From assembly GCF_905147365.1 (NCBI RefSeq), contig NC_056408.1, positions 17,484,001-17,548,000 of the forward strand: a stretch of DNA of 64,000 nucleotides, written 5' to 3'. The stretch is from Aricia agestis (Eukaryota > Arthropoda > Insecta > Lepidoptera > Lycaenidae). Under the pieces are notes generated by a model, which worked only from the letters and a program-made list of their open reading frames with translations, was not told the origin of the DNA and did not search any database. Both the position numbers and the translations under genes were made by a program. Shown here piece after piece: positions 33,521-44,558 of this stretch; within the stretch, counting starts at the first letter, position 1; each line of letters begins with the position of its first letter.

Positions 33521-34424
33521 ATATAATTTTATGTTAAAAATAACATTTGACTTGATTTGTATTTTGTAGTTTCATTAAGTTTTATTTTATTTAGTTGTGT
33601 TGTTTTTATTTGAGACACAAAGACTTAAAAACGGCCGTCTTAAGAGCATGCAATAATAGGCATGATGACAATTTTTTTTTCTTATCGGTAGTTGAAAGAC
33701 ACTTAAAAAATAGAAACATCGTTGAAAGAATGACTCTGATAGCTTAAAAATTCACCAAGATATGACAATTCAAATATTTCATAAAAAAGACCTGCCCGAA
33801 ACGCTTCATACAAAGTGCTACGAAAGTATGACGTCAGTCTTTCGTAGTTTGTACGCATCGGGAGGCAACTTTGTTCGACAGGTATATTAAATATTGCGTT
33901 TATGAAAGTGATTTCATAACAAAAGTTGCTTTTAATTGCATAAGTTATCGAATTGTATACAAATATTAAGAAATTTAATTGAAAAAAGATTCGACTTGAA
34001 TATCCAACTTTGAAGGCGCATAACAAAAAAAAAAATACAAATGCTATCAAGATGAAATTTTGAGAACACTTATTTTTTACCGTGATTTCTTTATTTCATT
34101 ACCAAAATTCGCTAATCTTTGACCTTGTCATCATCCCTATTATAATATTATTATGTAGAAATGTTATCGTGCCTCTTACCCACCTAATTAATGTGATATT
34201 TGTATTAAGTACACTGAGCTAAACGTCCATACAAATCAGTTGTAAGTATAATCCCACCAAAACATTCAATGTAAAAAGGAGCCAAGCAAAATATTGCATA
34301 GCCATGCAATATATTTATCGTAAAAAGTTTTCAGATCACATTCAAGTCAAGCCTTCCACTTATTTTGTAATTTAAACCAACATTAAGTGAATTTATCAAT
34401 AGTTTTCTTTATTTTATAATTATT

Positions 34425-34490
34425 ATAGTGGCTCGGCAATTACGGTACAGAACCCTATGTACGCCAGTCCGACTCGCACTTGGCCAGTTT
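34425..34490 (+). repeat. Tail fragment of the dispersed repeat of 9678
   Basis: Contains CAGTCCGACTCGCACTTGGC preceded by GTACAGAACCC. Only the last 60 bp are present. Confidence 0.6.
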
Positions 34491-34494
34491 CATA

Positions 34495-34640
34495 ATTTTT
34501 CCTTTCACTGTGGATAACGACCAACCTTGTTGCCAAATTTCAAGGTTCTAAGTCTGCAAATCTAAGTCATCAAAATTCTAAGGTACTTCTACCTTAGAAT
34601 TTTGATGATCTGTCAGACAGTGTGTGACAAAATGTAGTAA
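34495..34640. repeat. Short inverted repeat
   Basis: TCATCAAAATTCTAAGGTA (34568-34586) is followed by its inverse TACCTTAGAATTTTGATGA (34590-34608) with almost no loop. Confidence 0.7.
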
Positions 34641-35121
34641 ATTCGATCATCCGTAACTAATTATTAAACTATTATCGAAATGTTATGTAATTTGGAGGTT
34701 AAGCTAGTTTTAATACTTGCTCCTAGTCACCGAAATTCTAAATCCCTAGCTTTGTTAACATCGAAGATAAAGAGGGTGTGAAAAAGCCGCGAACTGCTTC
34801 GAGAAAAGTATGCTACGGCCGTGCCTTTGATAAAAAGCTTGGCTGGAGCACTGCCATGCTCCCAGATATACTATAGAGCTATCTAAGATGCTCAATGGGT
34901 GGGTGGATGGGTTTTAATTTATTACAAAACTAGCTTGGTCGGCAAACGTTGTTTTGCCATATATATTCGCCCATTGCCATATAAAGTATACTACGTACTT
35001 AACACTTATATCTCAATGATTTCGCCCATATTAGTGCCTTATCACACTGGCGATTAGCGAGCGATTTGAAAGCGACACGACTGCGCAGCGTCGTCGCGGC
35101 ATGGCGTGGACGCCATTTTGT

Positions 35122-35684
35122 ACAAATCAATCAAATCAAATCAAATTTATTTCTGAATAAATTTAAAATAAATGTTTTCAGAATGTCCTACATGATGCCT
35201 ACCACCGGTTTGGGAACTAACCCGGCGAGAAGAACCGGCGTAAGAAACTCGCACGGGGCCCACTTTTTTACCAAAAAAGTGAGAAAAAAATTAATCTTTT
35301 AAAATAAAGTTTACAATTTTGTAAGTAATTATTATATACAATATCCACATATTGTAAGTCCTATAATAATGAAGAAGTAGCCTTGCAAGAAGCCATCCTA
35401 CTCCCAAGGTGTGCCATCGTTTATGAAATCATTGACCTTATAATAGGCTTTGGCACACAAAAGTTATTTAACTACTTATTAAATTTATTAATGGAAAGAT
35501 TTTGAACGTTTTCTGGGATTTTGTTGTAAAGGCGTATACATTGACCTTTAAAAGATTTACTGACTTTACTAAGTCTGATCACCGGCATATCTAGCTTGTG
35601 CTTATTTCTAGTATTCCTAGAGTGAATGTCACTTTTAACTTTAAATTTACTTATATTTTTTCTAACATATATTACATTATCCAA
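35122..35684 (-). mobile_element. 5'-truncated non-LTR retrotransposon
   Basis: The minus-strand frame 35472-35684 encodes the C-terminal part of a LINE ORF2 (TRNKHKLDMPVIRL, FKGQCIRLYNKIPENV). It is followed by a 3' UTR and a tail of TTTGATTTGATTTGATTGA type (plus strand AATCAATCAAATCAAATCAA at 35127). It lies inside the 4.2-kb element. Confidence 0.75.
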
Positions 35685-35719
35685 AATGTATTCCGACTCG
35701 CACTTGGCCGATTAATATC

Positions 35720-35956
35720 TATGTGCTGCATATTCAGTAGGTCTGAGAATCGGCTACTGGCTACTTTTTATATTGATAAGTGCATTTGTTCAATAAATAA
35801 TAGTAAATTATTACAACTCGCGACTGACCATTGTTTGTGCGACGGGATAGCGTTGGACGTTGCCACGGTGCCATACTTATTTAGTCACTTCAATAAAATA
35901 ATATGGGCGAATTGTGAAATACTTTATAAGGCAAAACAACGTTGCCGGGACAGCTA
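35720..35956 (+). mobile_element. Helitron-like copy
   Basis: Related to 26640-26953 and ends CGTTGCCGGGACAGCTAG before T. Confidence 0.6.
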
Positions 35957-36722
35957 GTTGTAAAAAGTATCCTATGTCCGTCTCCTGGTTCTAAGCTACC
36001 TATCCACCAATTTTCAGCCAAATCGGTTCATCCGTTCTTGAGTTATAAGTAGTGTAACTAACAACACTTTCTTTTATATATATAGATATGATCCCTATTT
36101 AATACTTTAACTCCGTATAGTTAAATATCACAATGCAATATTTTTCGCTTTTTGTCGCTATAACGCCGTTAACGTAAAAAGTAAATAGTGTAACGGCGTT
36201 TTAGCGGAACAATGAGTGGAGTTATTCATATACATTTTGTAGTTTACTAGACTTAAATGCGGTAAAATACCAATAACAGCACTAAAGACTAACATAAGTT
36301 ACTTCTGTATTACTTGATATTAAGCTAAATCAGGGTTATGTACTATAACGACATTTTAGCTAAACATATGAGAAAATGTTTGTAGTGTTTTAATAGACAA
36401 CGTTTTTATTAGGAATAGAAACACTAAAATGCCGTTAAGGTATACGTAACGGCACTTAAGTCAAATTATAGATGAAAGAAAGAAACATTAATGTTGAACT
36501 AAAACGAAAAAGAGGTTTTTTTAATTCATAAATAAATTCTAGAAGATCGCATATTAATAGATAATAAGTATCTCTTTTATGTATGTTCTGGTGCTTTTCG
36601 ATCTCAAATCGGTTTTGTCATTGAGGAGTTACATAGGTTTAAAGTTTTACCGCGTTTTTTACTCATAACTCAAAAGTAGGTTTTGGTAGATAACGGCATT
36701 ATAGTCATACCACGGCAGTATT

Positions 36723-37224
36723 AACAGATGTATTATTTTGCTCTATGGTTAAACATTTAAGCTGTATAAAAAAATGCACGGAGTTACGTCAAATTTAGAT
36801 AAGACGCGGTGTTTAGTTTTAACGATATTTTCATTATAATTTATAGTTTCGGACATAGCCTATTAGTCGTGTTTAGACTCGTGTTCGTTTCGTTTTCCAA
36901 TGCGCATTGCGTATGCGCAAAAATAAAAATTAGTGTCAGTCTCATGACGTGGTAAAATTTGACAAAAATTGATTATAATTTATATTATTGTACATGCGCG
37001 AAAGCTGCACGTCATGCGCAGTGAAAAATGAAACGAATAGGTATTAGTTACGACTAAATATTATTATCATACTCTTTTTTTTTCACGTTGGGAAATGCTT
37101 TATGCATCCCTGGTATTCCCGGTAGCACTGAAGAAAGGCCACCGCGTAAACCGTTTCTGGGTAAAGACGGTGCTGACTGAAAAACCCGACGACGGGCGAC
37201 GTTCTTCCTTATGTTGTGCTAGAC
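36723..37224. other. Intergenic DNA
   Basis: No gene seen. A TTCACGTTGGGAAATGCTTT... segment near 37083 looks repeat-derived but has no second copy in the window. Confidence 0.4.
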
Positions 37225-37546
37225 CAGGGGTTCCTAAACTGTGAGACGCGGTGCCCCGGTGCGCAGTGGAAAGACAAGAGGGGTGCTGTGAGTCGCTTCT
37301 TCATCATTATCCGAAACCACAAATATTATAAATTTAAATTTTCTATTAATGATGTAAAGCAGGTAGAATATGATTAAATATTTGTTTATTACTATTTACC
37401 TGCTTAACCTAACTATAATAGTCATTTAAAGGTATTTATTTATGTATCTTTATTCTTTTTTAATAGGTAGCCTGTAGAGTAGGGCGCCGTGACAAAACAT
37501 TTTAGGTGTAACTGCACCGTAGGTTGAAAAAGATTGGGAACCCCTG
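37225..37546. mobile_element. 322-bp hAT MITE
   Basis: Ends CAGGGGTTCCTAAACT and the inverse GATTGGGAACCCCTG; perfect 8-bp duplication TGCTAGAC at 37217-37224 and 37547-37554. Same family as 883-3242 and 39772-40182. Confidence 0.9.
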
Positions 37547-37659
37547 TGCTAGACTGTAGATGGAGTCGTGAGCGCTTTTATGTGTCATTCTTGACTCCGC
37601 CGCGCGCTGGTGCTCGCCTGCTTACCCTTAGCAGGCCCGCGCCATTACTACTATCATAG

Positions 37660-37825
37660 AGTCAGTCCACATGGCGCTGCGTCATCGCAACGCAATTATT
37701 TTGACGCATAGTCGCACAGAATACAAATTACTCACGGAGGTCAACACCCCCTCCCGCTTTGTCTCGGGGGCTGCTGTCCGTCATTTATGCGTTGTGACGA
37801 CGCAGCGCGCCGTGTGAACACCTTG
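37660..37825. mobile_element. MITE with imperfect inverted ends
   Basis: CACATGGCGCTGCGTCATCG (37668) pairs with the inverse near 37789-37820 (GTGACGACGCAGCGCGCCGTGTG). No ORF. Confidence 0.5.
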
Positions 37826-38054
37826 GTTATTACTTATTACTTATTTGTATGTAAAACAACACGGCACTTGTGGACTCGCTCATATTCTGCTTATTTTTTT
37901 TTACATGTATAACATCAACATAATATAAAATCGATAAACATTTTATTAATCGACAACCCTTGAGTGTTGACAGATGACACATGACATTTCGTATGCTAAA
38001 TCGACATTGTTTTGTTATCAATTTCAATTGTTAGAATTATTATTATAAAAATAG

Positions 38055-38198
38055 GTGAAATAAATAATAAACAAAATCATTTTCGACACTGTTTTCTACG
38101 ATTATCTTTTAAGGAAACTGTAAATACATTATCGTCATCAAACACGTCAAGTTTTTGTTGTTTAAAAATTTCTGTCGCTAAGTTGTCAGACAAGTTTG
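38055..38198 (+). CDS. Possible ZAD-like exon, first half (uncertain)
   Basis: The open frame FRHCFLRLSFKETVNTL followed by SSFCCLKISVAKLSDKFG ends at a strong donor TTTG|GTAAGT. Pattern and position fit the first half of a zinc-finger-associated domain, but the first of its two Cys would be Phe (F-R-H-C). The start is arbitrary (an AG at 38053-38054); no ATG is in frame. Confidence 0.3.
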
Positions 38199-38332
38199 GT
38201 AAGTTAATAATTATTGCTAAGTTTTTTGTAAGTATGTATTACGTTTCTGCACTCAAACATTTCGAGCAAATTACACACATACACATTTACACACATAATA
38301 TATTCACATTTTACCCGCATATATATAATACT

Positions 38333-38626
38333 AGCTGTCCCGGTGAACTTCGTGTCACTAACCTTCCCTGGACTTCTACGAATATTTTAAGACTAAAATT
38401 AGCCCAATCCGTTCAGCCGTTTTCGAGTTTTAGCGTTACTATCACAATTGAAAATCCATTTTTATATATATTATAATACTAGCTGTCCCGGTGAACTTCG
38501 TGTCACTTTAAAACCTTCCCTGGACTTCTACGAATATTTTAAGACTAAAATTAGCCCAATCCGTTCAGCCGTTTTCGAGTTTTAGCGTTACTAACACAAT
38601 TGAAAATCCATTTTTATATATATAGA
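38333..38626 (-). mobile_element. Two adjacent short Helitron copies (Lep1-like), inverted
   Basis: Both read on the minus strand from AAAAATGGATTTTCAATTGT to GTTCACCGGGACAGCTAG (38333-38478 and 38480-38626). They are nearly identical to each other and to 24228-24375. They stand head to tail, possibly from one rolling-circle event. Confidence 0.75.
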
Positions 38627-39362
38627 TGTGCAATTAAGTATCAGTTACAAACATTGTTTTATGCCTAACATTATTTGAGTTTGAGTAGTACCAAAGTGTT
38701 CACGTTGAAAAGAGTTAAAACCTTTTTGTATGGAGCGTGGCATACATAATGTTTATTTTCGTGTAAACCTATGAAACATATTATGTCAATCGACAGAAAA
38801 ACTAAGGAAACGTAACTCCCATACTTCAATTTGGTTCCTTTTTGCACACTAAAATATAGCAATAGCAATGAAACACTAACACTCAAATTTACGAAATTAA
38901 GCCGTTGACATTAATTGTCTCTTCTATATGTACACAAAATTGTGTACCGAATACATGCATAAAGTATGCATGCATTCGGGTCACATTTTGTAGACTCGTG
39001 GACAATTTTTTTGACACGGTTACTCTTCCTTAATTTTTATTATATTTTGTAGTAAACAACAATTTTTTATTTGAAATATTTCAGATATATGAATAATAAA
39101 ATAAAATTATTTTACATTTTCTGACTGAAATAACTCAGAAAGTATATCATTTACAACATTTTGTCGAAGAATATTTATTGCTTGTAAACATCTTCTCTAT
39201 TGATTGTCATATTATGTTTCATAGGTGTACACCAAAATACAACATTTTATATGTACTTGTATAGGTCTACCAGAATCTGATGGCAAAAAGCAAAAAAATA
39301 AATTGACTAGCAATACTGGGATAGTTGGAATAAAACATTTTGATCCTTTTTTTTCCTTATAG

Positions 39363-39495
39363 CGGCTGATTCTGTGTGTGAAACATGCAAATATAAAAAT
39401 TTATATAATCAAAATCAAGGATATTTTTTTAAAATCTGCCATCCATATTTGCTATCAGATCCAGGTAGACCTATAAGTTTAGGTAGTCCAATAAG
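39363..39495 (+). CDS. Possible ZAD-like exon, second half (uncertain)
   Basis: After TCCTTATAG the frame reads ADSVCETCKYKNLYNQNQGY and FFKICHPYLLSDPGRP, like the C-x2-C...F-x2-C half of a ZAD. Joining to 38198 is in phase (phase 1). However, its donor AATAAG|GTTTGT leaves phase 2, whereas the next exon needs phase 0, so one junction is wrong, an exon is missing, or this exon is dead. Confidence 0.3.
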
Positions 39496-39551
39496 GTTTG
39501 TTGTTCTTTTAATATTCATACAGATTCTCTTAATTCTTATCTTCTCAGAAA

Positions 39552-39655
39552 ATGGAGGAGGAATTATCAATAAAATTGAATTCCCAACCAGTAGAGGAGG
39601 TTATCATAAAGTGCGAAGTTATAGAAATTTCTGATGAAGAGGAAATGCCAAAGAA
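39552..39655 (+). CDS. ZF gene exon with acidic N terminus
   Basis: Preceded by TTCTCAG and ended by AAGAA|GTAAGA (phase 2). If translation starts upstream, the exon would begin at 39549. Confidence 0.7.
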
Positions 39656-40940
39656 GTAAGATATTTTTATTTTTTAAGAGGATCTATATTCTGCCTAAAA
39701 GCTGAACCCTTGTTGTCTCTAACTTCTATAACTTTCAATTTCAAGGTATGTTTAAAGTCTATAATCTATATCAGGGGTTCCCAAACTGTGCGCCGCGGCG
39801 CCCTGGTGCGCCGTGGAGAGGCAAGAGGGGCGCCGTAAGTCTAGGGTTGTCATCCGTCCGGATTTCCCCGGATTTGTCCTAGTTTGAAGGGCGTCCGGGG
39901 TGCGTCCGGCCGGTTTTTTGAAAAGCGTCCGGGTGAAATCTATACACTTTTGATGAGATAAATTTAACTTTTAAGTCATGCAGCAATTAACGAAAGATAA
40001 AAACTCGCTAAGCATACACACGCTTTCTTGCACGGACTTGAGTTAGTCAGATTTTTCCAAATTCTTGTTGGAAAAGCAAAAATCGGCAGGACGTTATCGT
40101 AAATACGAAAATAGAGAAGGGCGCCGTGACAAAATATTGACTTGTAAGTGCGCCGCAAGCTGAAAAAGATTGGGAACCTCTGATCTATATAATTTGTAAG
40201 AAATCTTAAAAATAGTTTTTAGTTTATGGTTATTTGTATGTATAAATCAATTCTAATTTGCAGAAAGAGAATACGCAAAAAGTATGTCCCCAAGCAGCAA
40301 CCGTCACCATGTGACGACTGCGGAAAAGTATTTCAAACTGGATATGAGTTGAAAAAACACAAACGAACTCACAGTGGAGAGCGACCATACCAATGTACCA
40401 TGTGTGGTAAAACATACACACAGCTAGGACATTTAAGTATACATGCACTATCACATCAAGGTAATTTAGCCTGCCAGCTTACCTATACATATAAATTGCA
40501 AACCTTTGTAATGTCAATGTTTGTCCTTACTCCTTGTCGTAGATATCATTTGCAATGTTTCAATGAAAACAGCTTATGTAAAAAACAATGGAATGGGAAT
40601 ATATTACGAAATTAGGCACTTACTAATTTAATGCTTTAATATTGCAGGCATTAAAAATTTCAATTGCACAGAATGTGGGGCGTCGTTCTACCGAAAAGCC
40701 GATCTGGACAGACATGAGAAAATACATTCGGGGATCAAACCTCACCAGTGCGAGATCTGCTCGAAAAGCTTTGTTCAAAAGAATAACTTGGTGATGCATG
40801 TCAAAACACACATCGGAGAGAAACCCCACGAGTGTGTGGTCTGCGGCAAAAGATTTTTAACTAGGAGCAAGATGAATTTGCACGCCAAGAAACATGATAA
40901 AGAGAAAAAAAAGAAGGATCTTGGACCTTTTCACGATTAG
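39552..40940 (+). CDS. C2H2 zinc-finger protein, five fingers
   Basis: A nuclear, probably DNA-binding protein. Exons 39552-39655, 40264-40460 and 40648-40940 join in phase. From the ATG at 39552 the product is 197 residues: an acidic N terminus (MEEELSIKL..., EVIEISDEEEMPKK) and five C2H2 fingers beginning at CDDCGK, CTMCGK, CTECGA, CEICSK and CVVCGK, with TGEKP-type linkers (THSGERPYQ, HSGIKPHQ, THIGEKPHE), then a basic tail. Fingers 1-2 and 3-5 lie in separate exons. The ATG has the context AAAATGG but follows an acceptor-like CTCAG, so ZAD-like exons may precede it. The DNA target cannot be predicted here. Confidence 0.85.
39772..40182. mobile_element. 411-bp hAT MITE in the ZF intron
   Basis: Starts CAGGGGTTCCCAAACTGTG and ends with the inverse GATTGGGAACCTCTG; perfect 8-bp duplication ATCTATAT at 39764-39771 and 40183-40190. 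It contains an internal segment rich in TCCGG. Same family as 37225-37546. Confidence 0.9.
40264..40460 (+). CDS. ZF gene exon, fingers 1 and 2
   Basis: After AATTTGCAG; encodes KRIRKKYVPKQQPSPCDDCG and two complete C2H2 fingers; donor CATCAAG|GTAATT (phase 1). The preceding intron contains the hAT MITE 39772-40182. Confidence 0.9.
40648..40940 (+). CDS. ZF gene last exon, fingers 3-5
   Basis: After TATTGCAG; encodes IKNFNCTECGASFYRKADLD and two more fingers; ends KDLGPFHD-stop at 40938-40940. An AATAAA about 390 bp downstream (41334) could be the polyadenylation signal. Confidence 0.92.
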
Positions 40941-41568
40941 GTGTTTTTGTGGTTTTAGCTAAATTAGGTGATAATTATTATCTGTGGATAAGATAAGTAA
41001 TATTTGTACAAACCACTGTGGATGGATATCTGGGATATTTGATATTTTAAAGCAATGTTGTAGCTAGACGCTAGTAATTAGCTATATTTTGCTATTTGAC
41101 ATTAATAAGCACAGTTGTACGCAAAATTGTGTTCAGAATATTTGTTCAGTGTAACACTCAAAAGTGGAAGTGTTGAATGTTGATTTATCCACAAATATTG
41201 GACAATTTTAATGCTGGAGTCATGTGTTGACTTATGCCGCGTCGCGTCAATCTTTTCTGATAGGGGTCAGGGCATTTATAAGAAAAATATTAAGTACTTA
41301 TTGGTTTATATACAAAACTGAAGCTCGTTTTTTCAATAAATTTTTATTACTTATTAAGTAAGTACATGAATATGTATACCTATCTAATTTATTTCTATGC
41401 CAGTAAATTTTAGAGTTGTTACTTCATCGAAGCTCAATATTAGTTTTGGTTGTAAATTATTATTATTATTTTTAGCGCCGCAATTAATATTATTATATTT
41501 AGTAAGTATTATTATTTTTATGAAAACATGTTTTAAAGCTTTAAAACATTTTTTTGTCTTATTATCTA
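40941..41568. other. Downstream region of the ZF gene
   Basis: AT-rich, no other gene seen. Probably the 3' UTR for the first part. Confidence 0.4.
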
Positions 41569-41804
41569 GGGGGGTATTACATTATCATTTATATTGGATC
41601 ATTTCTATGATCATATATAGGATCCAATATATATGATCATTTGATCATATCTGCATATTACATTATCATATTTCATTGATCCTATTTTACGTCATATGTG
41701 GTTTCAATAGCCAATGGAGAGTGCTAACGCTGACAGGTATTGACGTCAGGGTTACTAGATCTCAGAGAATTCGATTTGTCAAAAGACATCGTCATCCATA
41801 CTTA

Positions 41805-41826
41805 ATATTATAAATGCGAAAGTATC

Positions 41827-41861
<35 letters not shown>

Positions 41862-42287
41862 CGCTTTCACGCCAAAACTACTGAACCAATTGCAATGAAA
41901 TTTTGTACACAGTTATTCTAGAGTCTGAGAAAGGACATAGGCTACATTTTGATGTGGGAAAATATCTTATTTCCATGAAAATATCGATGAAAATTAATTC
42001 GCATTGCGCGTGGGCAGCGCTCATCCCGGGGGTCCTGGGTTCGAGTCCCGCAGGCGGAACAAAAAGTTTTCAATGTTCCTGGATCTTGGATGTGTATTAA
42101 AATAATATTTCAAAAATCTTAAATGTATTAATTTATGTATAATATTATAAAAAATCCAGAAATATATCGATGCAATGAACATTTTAGTTCTAATACGATT
42201 CAACAGATGGCGTTTTATTTTTTACTTTATTGTAACATAGAACTAATCATACTTATTAGTTAGTATGTTTTTGTTTATAGTTTTTAA
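41805..42287 (+). mobile_element. Helitron 5' end joined to tRNA-like SINE tail
   Basis: Starts TAATATTATAAATGCGAAAG with a (CTGT)7 run, then TTTTGATGTGGGAAAATATC and GTCCTGGGTTCGAGTCCCGC with GCGGAACAAAAAGTTTTC. The same composite occurs three times in tandem at 61275-62785 and inverted at 45400-46125. The 65-codon ORF inside is repeat-derived. Confidence 0.7.
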
Positions 42288-42318
42288 TCTATACTAATAT
42301 TATAAATGCGAAAGTATC

Positions 42319-42349
<31 letters not shown>

Positions 42350-43068
42350 CGCTTTCACGCCAAAACTACCGAACCGATTGTAATGAAATTTTGTATACAG
42401 ATAGTCTAAAGCCTGAGAAAGGACATAGGCTACTTTTTTACTGGAAAAAAGGGTTGTAAGGGGGTGAAAATACGAAAATTTGTTCAAATTAAGTTAGTTC
42501 CAAAAAATCAGACTAGATGGCGCCGTGCGTCTCTTACATTGCGCTAACGCTTGCCCATCATCTTTCTATAAGAGGTGGTATCATTATACATTCGAGTTTC
42601 GATTTTTTTCGGTTGTTATTTCTTTTTTACGTTATTAATTATAAGTCAGTACTTTATATTATATACAGTGACGTAACCTTATGCCCCAATTTCACCAACG
42701 ACTGTTAAAGTTAACGCTCGAATTAGTATCACGTTACCTCTTTCATTTTTCTTATGAATGAAAGAGAAGACATGACATTTTAACAAGCTGTTAACACTAA
42801 CATACGTTGGTGAAATTGGGGCTAAACCTATCAATGATAAATAGTTTATGGGTAAAGCTGTGTAATTGGCGGGCTAAATAAGCTTTAAAATTTGGCATAA
42901 TATATAAAGTTTAATTTTAAAAAATGAAATATTATGTGCACACTGCACAGCTGTTTTGATATAAGGGGTACCAGGGTTTTTTTTTATAAAAGCTTTTGAC
43001 ACCAATTTTGTTGACATCGCGCGCTATAAACTGAAGTCCACGCGGACGAAGTCGCGGGCAACAGCTAG
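42288..43068 (+). mobile_element. 781-bp Helitron-like element
   Basis: Starts TCTATACTAATATTATAAAT after A and ends GTCGCGGGCAACAGCTAG before T. It holds a (CTGT)n run and GATGGCGCCGTGCGTCTC, no helicase ORF. Copies: 44559-45265 (inverted) and 62956-63654. It carries a MITE at 42681-42826 that the other copies lack. Confidence 0.8.
42681..42826. mobile_element. MITE inside the Helitron
   Basis: GCCCCAATTTCACCAACG at the left and its inverse CGTTGGTGAAATTGGGGC at the right, with an internal CTTTCATTTTTCTTATGAAT... hairpin (CATT...GAATGAAAGAG). It is absent from the otherwise similar Helitron copies at 44559 and 62956. Confidence 0.75.
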
Positions 43069-43338
43069 TTTTTAATATGGCTTGTTTTTTGTTATTTCCG
43101 CAAGATTATCCAAGTATATAATTAGAAAAATAATTACATTACATTATTTGAAACATATTAACGAACAAGAAATTAAAAACTCTTTTTTATATTAAATAAC
43201 TGGCAACACCTATTTCTATGACCGTATTGGATCCAATCTCTTAGCAAATGTCAAAAATCTATGATCAAGGAAGAAATGAATCATATGTCTATATTACATT
43301 ATCCAATATCATTGACTCAATGATCTCGGATCCAATAT

Positions 43339-44163
43339 CTATACTAATATTATAATTCTGCAGAGTTTGTTTGTTTGTTTGAACGCGCTAATCTCAGGAA
43401 CTACTGGTCCGATTTGAAAAATTATTTCAGTGTTAGATAGCCCATTTATCGAGGAAGGCTATAGGCTATATTTTATTACGCTAAGACTAATGGGAGCGAA
43501 GAAATACAGAAAAATGTGAAAAAAATGGGGGATATTATTTGAAAGGGCTTATTTGAACGCGCTCATCTCAGGAAATACTGGTCCGATTTGAAAAATTCTT
43601 TCAGTGTTAGATAGCCCATTGATCGAGGAAGGTTATAGGCTATATTTTATCACGCTAAGACTAATAAGAGCGAAGAAATAAAGGAAAGTGCGGAAAAAAC
43701 GGGGGAAATTAAAGGGCTTATTTGAACGCGCTAATCTCAGGAACTACTGGTCCGATTTGAAAAATTCTTTCAATGTTAGATAGCCTATTTATCGAGGAAG
43801 GCCATAGGTTATATTTTATTATACGACTATTAGGAGCGAATAAATAGAGGAAAATGTGGAAAAAACGGGGGAAATTATATGAAATTGCTTATTATCTTAA
43901 GATTCTTAAGAACTACTGGAGCAATTTTTATGTTATTTGGCAAACATGAAGAATAGACCACGTTAAGGGACATAGGCTATTTTTTGCGGAAAAAGTACGG
44001 TCGCGTGAAATTCCTAAATTACGCAAGCGAAACCGCGCGGAACATCTATATATAATAAAATCGTAGGAAAGTCAATGCTGTACATTGAATATTTTTGTAC
44101 AATAAATAATACTTGGGACGTGATCTACTATATTAACGCGGACGAAGTCGCGGGCAACAGCTA
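43339..44163 (+). mobile_element. Helitron-like element with internal repeats
   Basis: Starts TCTATACTAATATTATAATT, then (GTTT)n, and ends GAAGTCGCGGGCAACAGCTAG without an ORF. A segment of about 175 bp with CTCAGGAACTACTGGTCCGA is repeated three times in tandem (about 43385, 43560, 43733). Confidence 0.75.
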
Positions 44164-44558
44164 GTATATGATAATCTAATATCCCCCTTACGCTGACTGC
44201 ACTCGCTGGCCGCCGCGCGTCGCGGGTGGCCGGTGCTGATTGATGGCTGGAGTGGTACGCCGTACGATATTCTACGTTTTTGGTTTAAGCGTACTGTGGT
44301 GTGCTGATATTTATAATACGCGTCCGACGATCAGCGAGCAGTCAGCACGTCAAATTATCTGTCTGGAATTTGGTAATTTGCCGTACCTACTGAATACTGA
44401 TGCTTGTAACAAAACAAAGTGATACTTTAGGCTGTGTATAAATATTATGGAGCTTATATTAAAATACTTAAAAGTTGCTCTTTCAGCGCTGCTACTTTCA
44501 CAATAAATTCTATATAAGAAACTCATACACATTACACACCCTAAAGTATTATCAGTTA

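Larger units (their letters stand above)
32493..36718. mobile_element. 4.2-kb transposon with AATGCCGTTA motif arrays at both ends
   Basis: The left end CTGCCGTGGTAT and the right end ATACCACGGCAG are inverted repeats, flanked by TATT on both sides (32489-32492 and 36719-36722). Inside each end for about 600 bp the motif AATGCCGTTA, in both orientations and with small changes, occurs about eight times (left e.g. 32511, 32639, 32877, 32926, 32988, 33070; right e.g. 36166, 36190, 36428, 36450, 36690). The middle is filled with other repeats (LINE piece 35122-35684, Helitron 35720-35956). No transposase was found. The superfamily is not known to me. Confidence 0.7.
41569..44187. mobile_element. 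TIR element split by nested Helitrons
   Basis: The left end GGGGGGTATTACATTATCAT and the right end ATGATAATCTAATATCCCCC are inverted repeats. The interior carries GGATCCAAT/GATCAT palindromic motifs near both ends (41585-41650, 43240-43338). It is expanded by a Helitron/SINE composite (from 41805), a Helitron 42288-43068 and a Helitron 43339-44163. Confidence 0.65.

Noticed and set aside
33703..34050. 115-residue ORF on the minus strand
   Set aside because: It is AT-rich with biased Phe/Tyr/Ile/Ser composition and no domain, within the repeat-filled middle of the 4.2-kb element.
40230..40829. Minus-strand ORFs opposite the zinc-finger exons
   Set aside because: They are antisense shadows; the plus strand has the finger pattern and consistent splice sites.
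41903..42100. Repeated 65-residue ORF (also at 61373, 61959, 62547)
   Set aside because: It is created by the Helitron/SINE composite, begins in the middle of the repeat, and has no domain. Identity reflects repeat copies, not a gene family.
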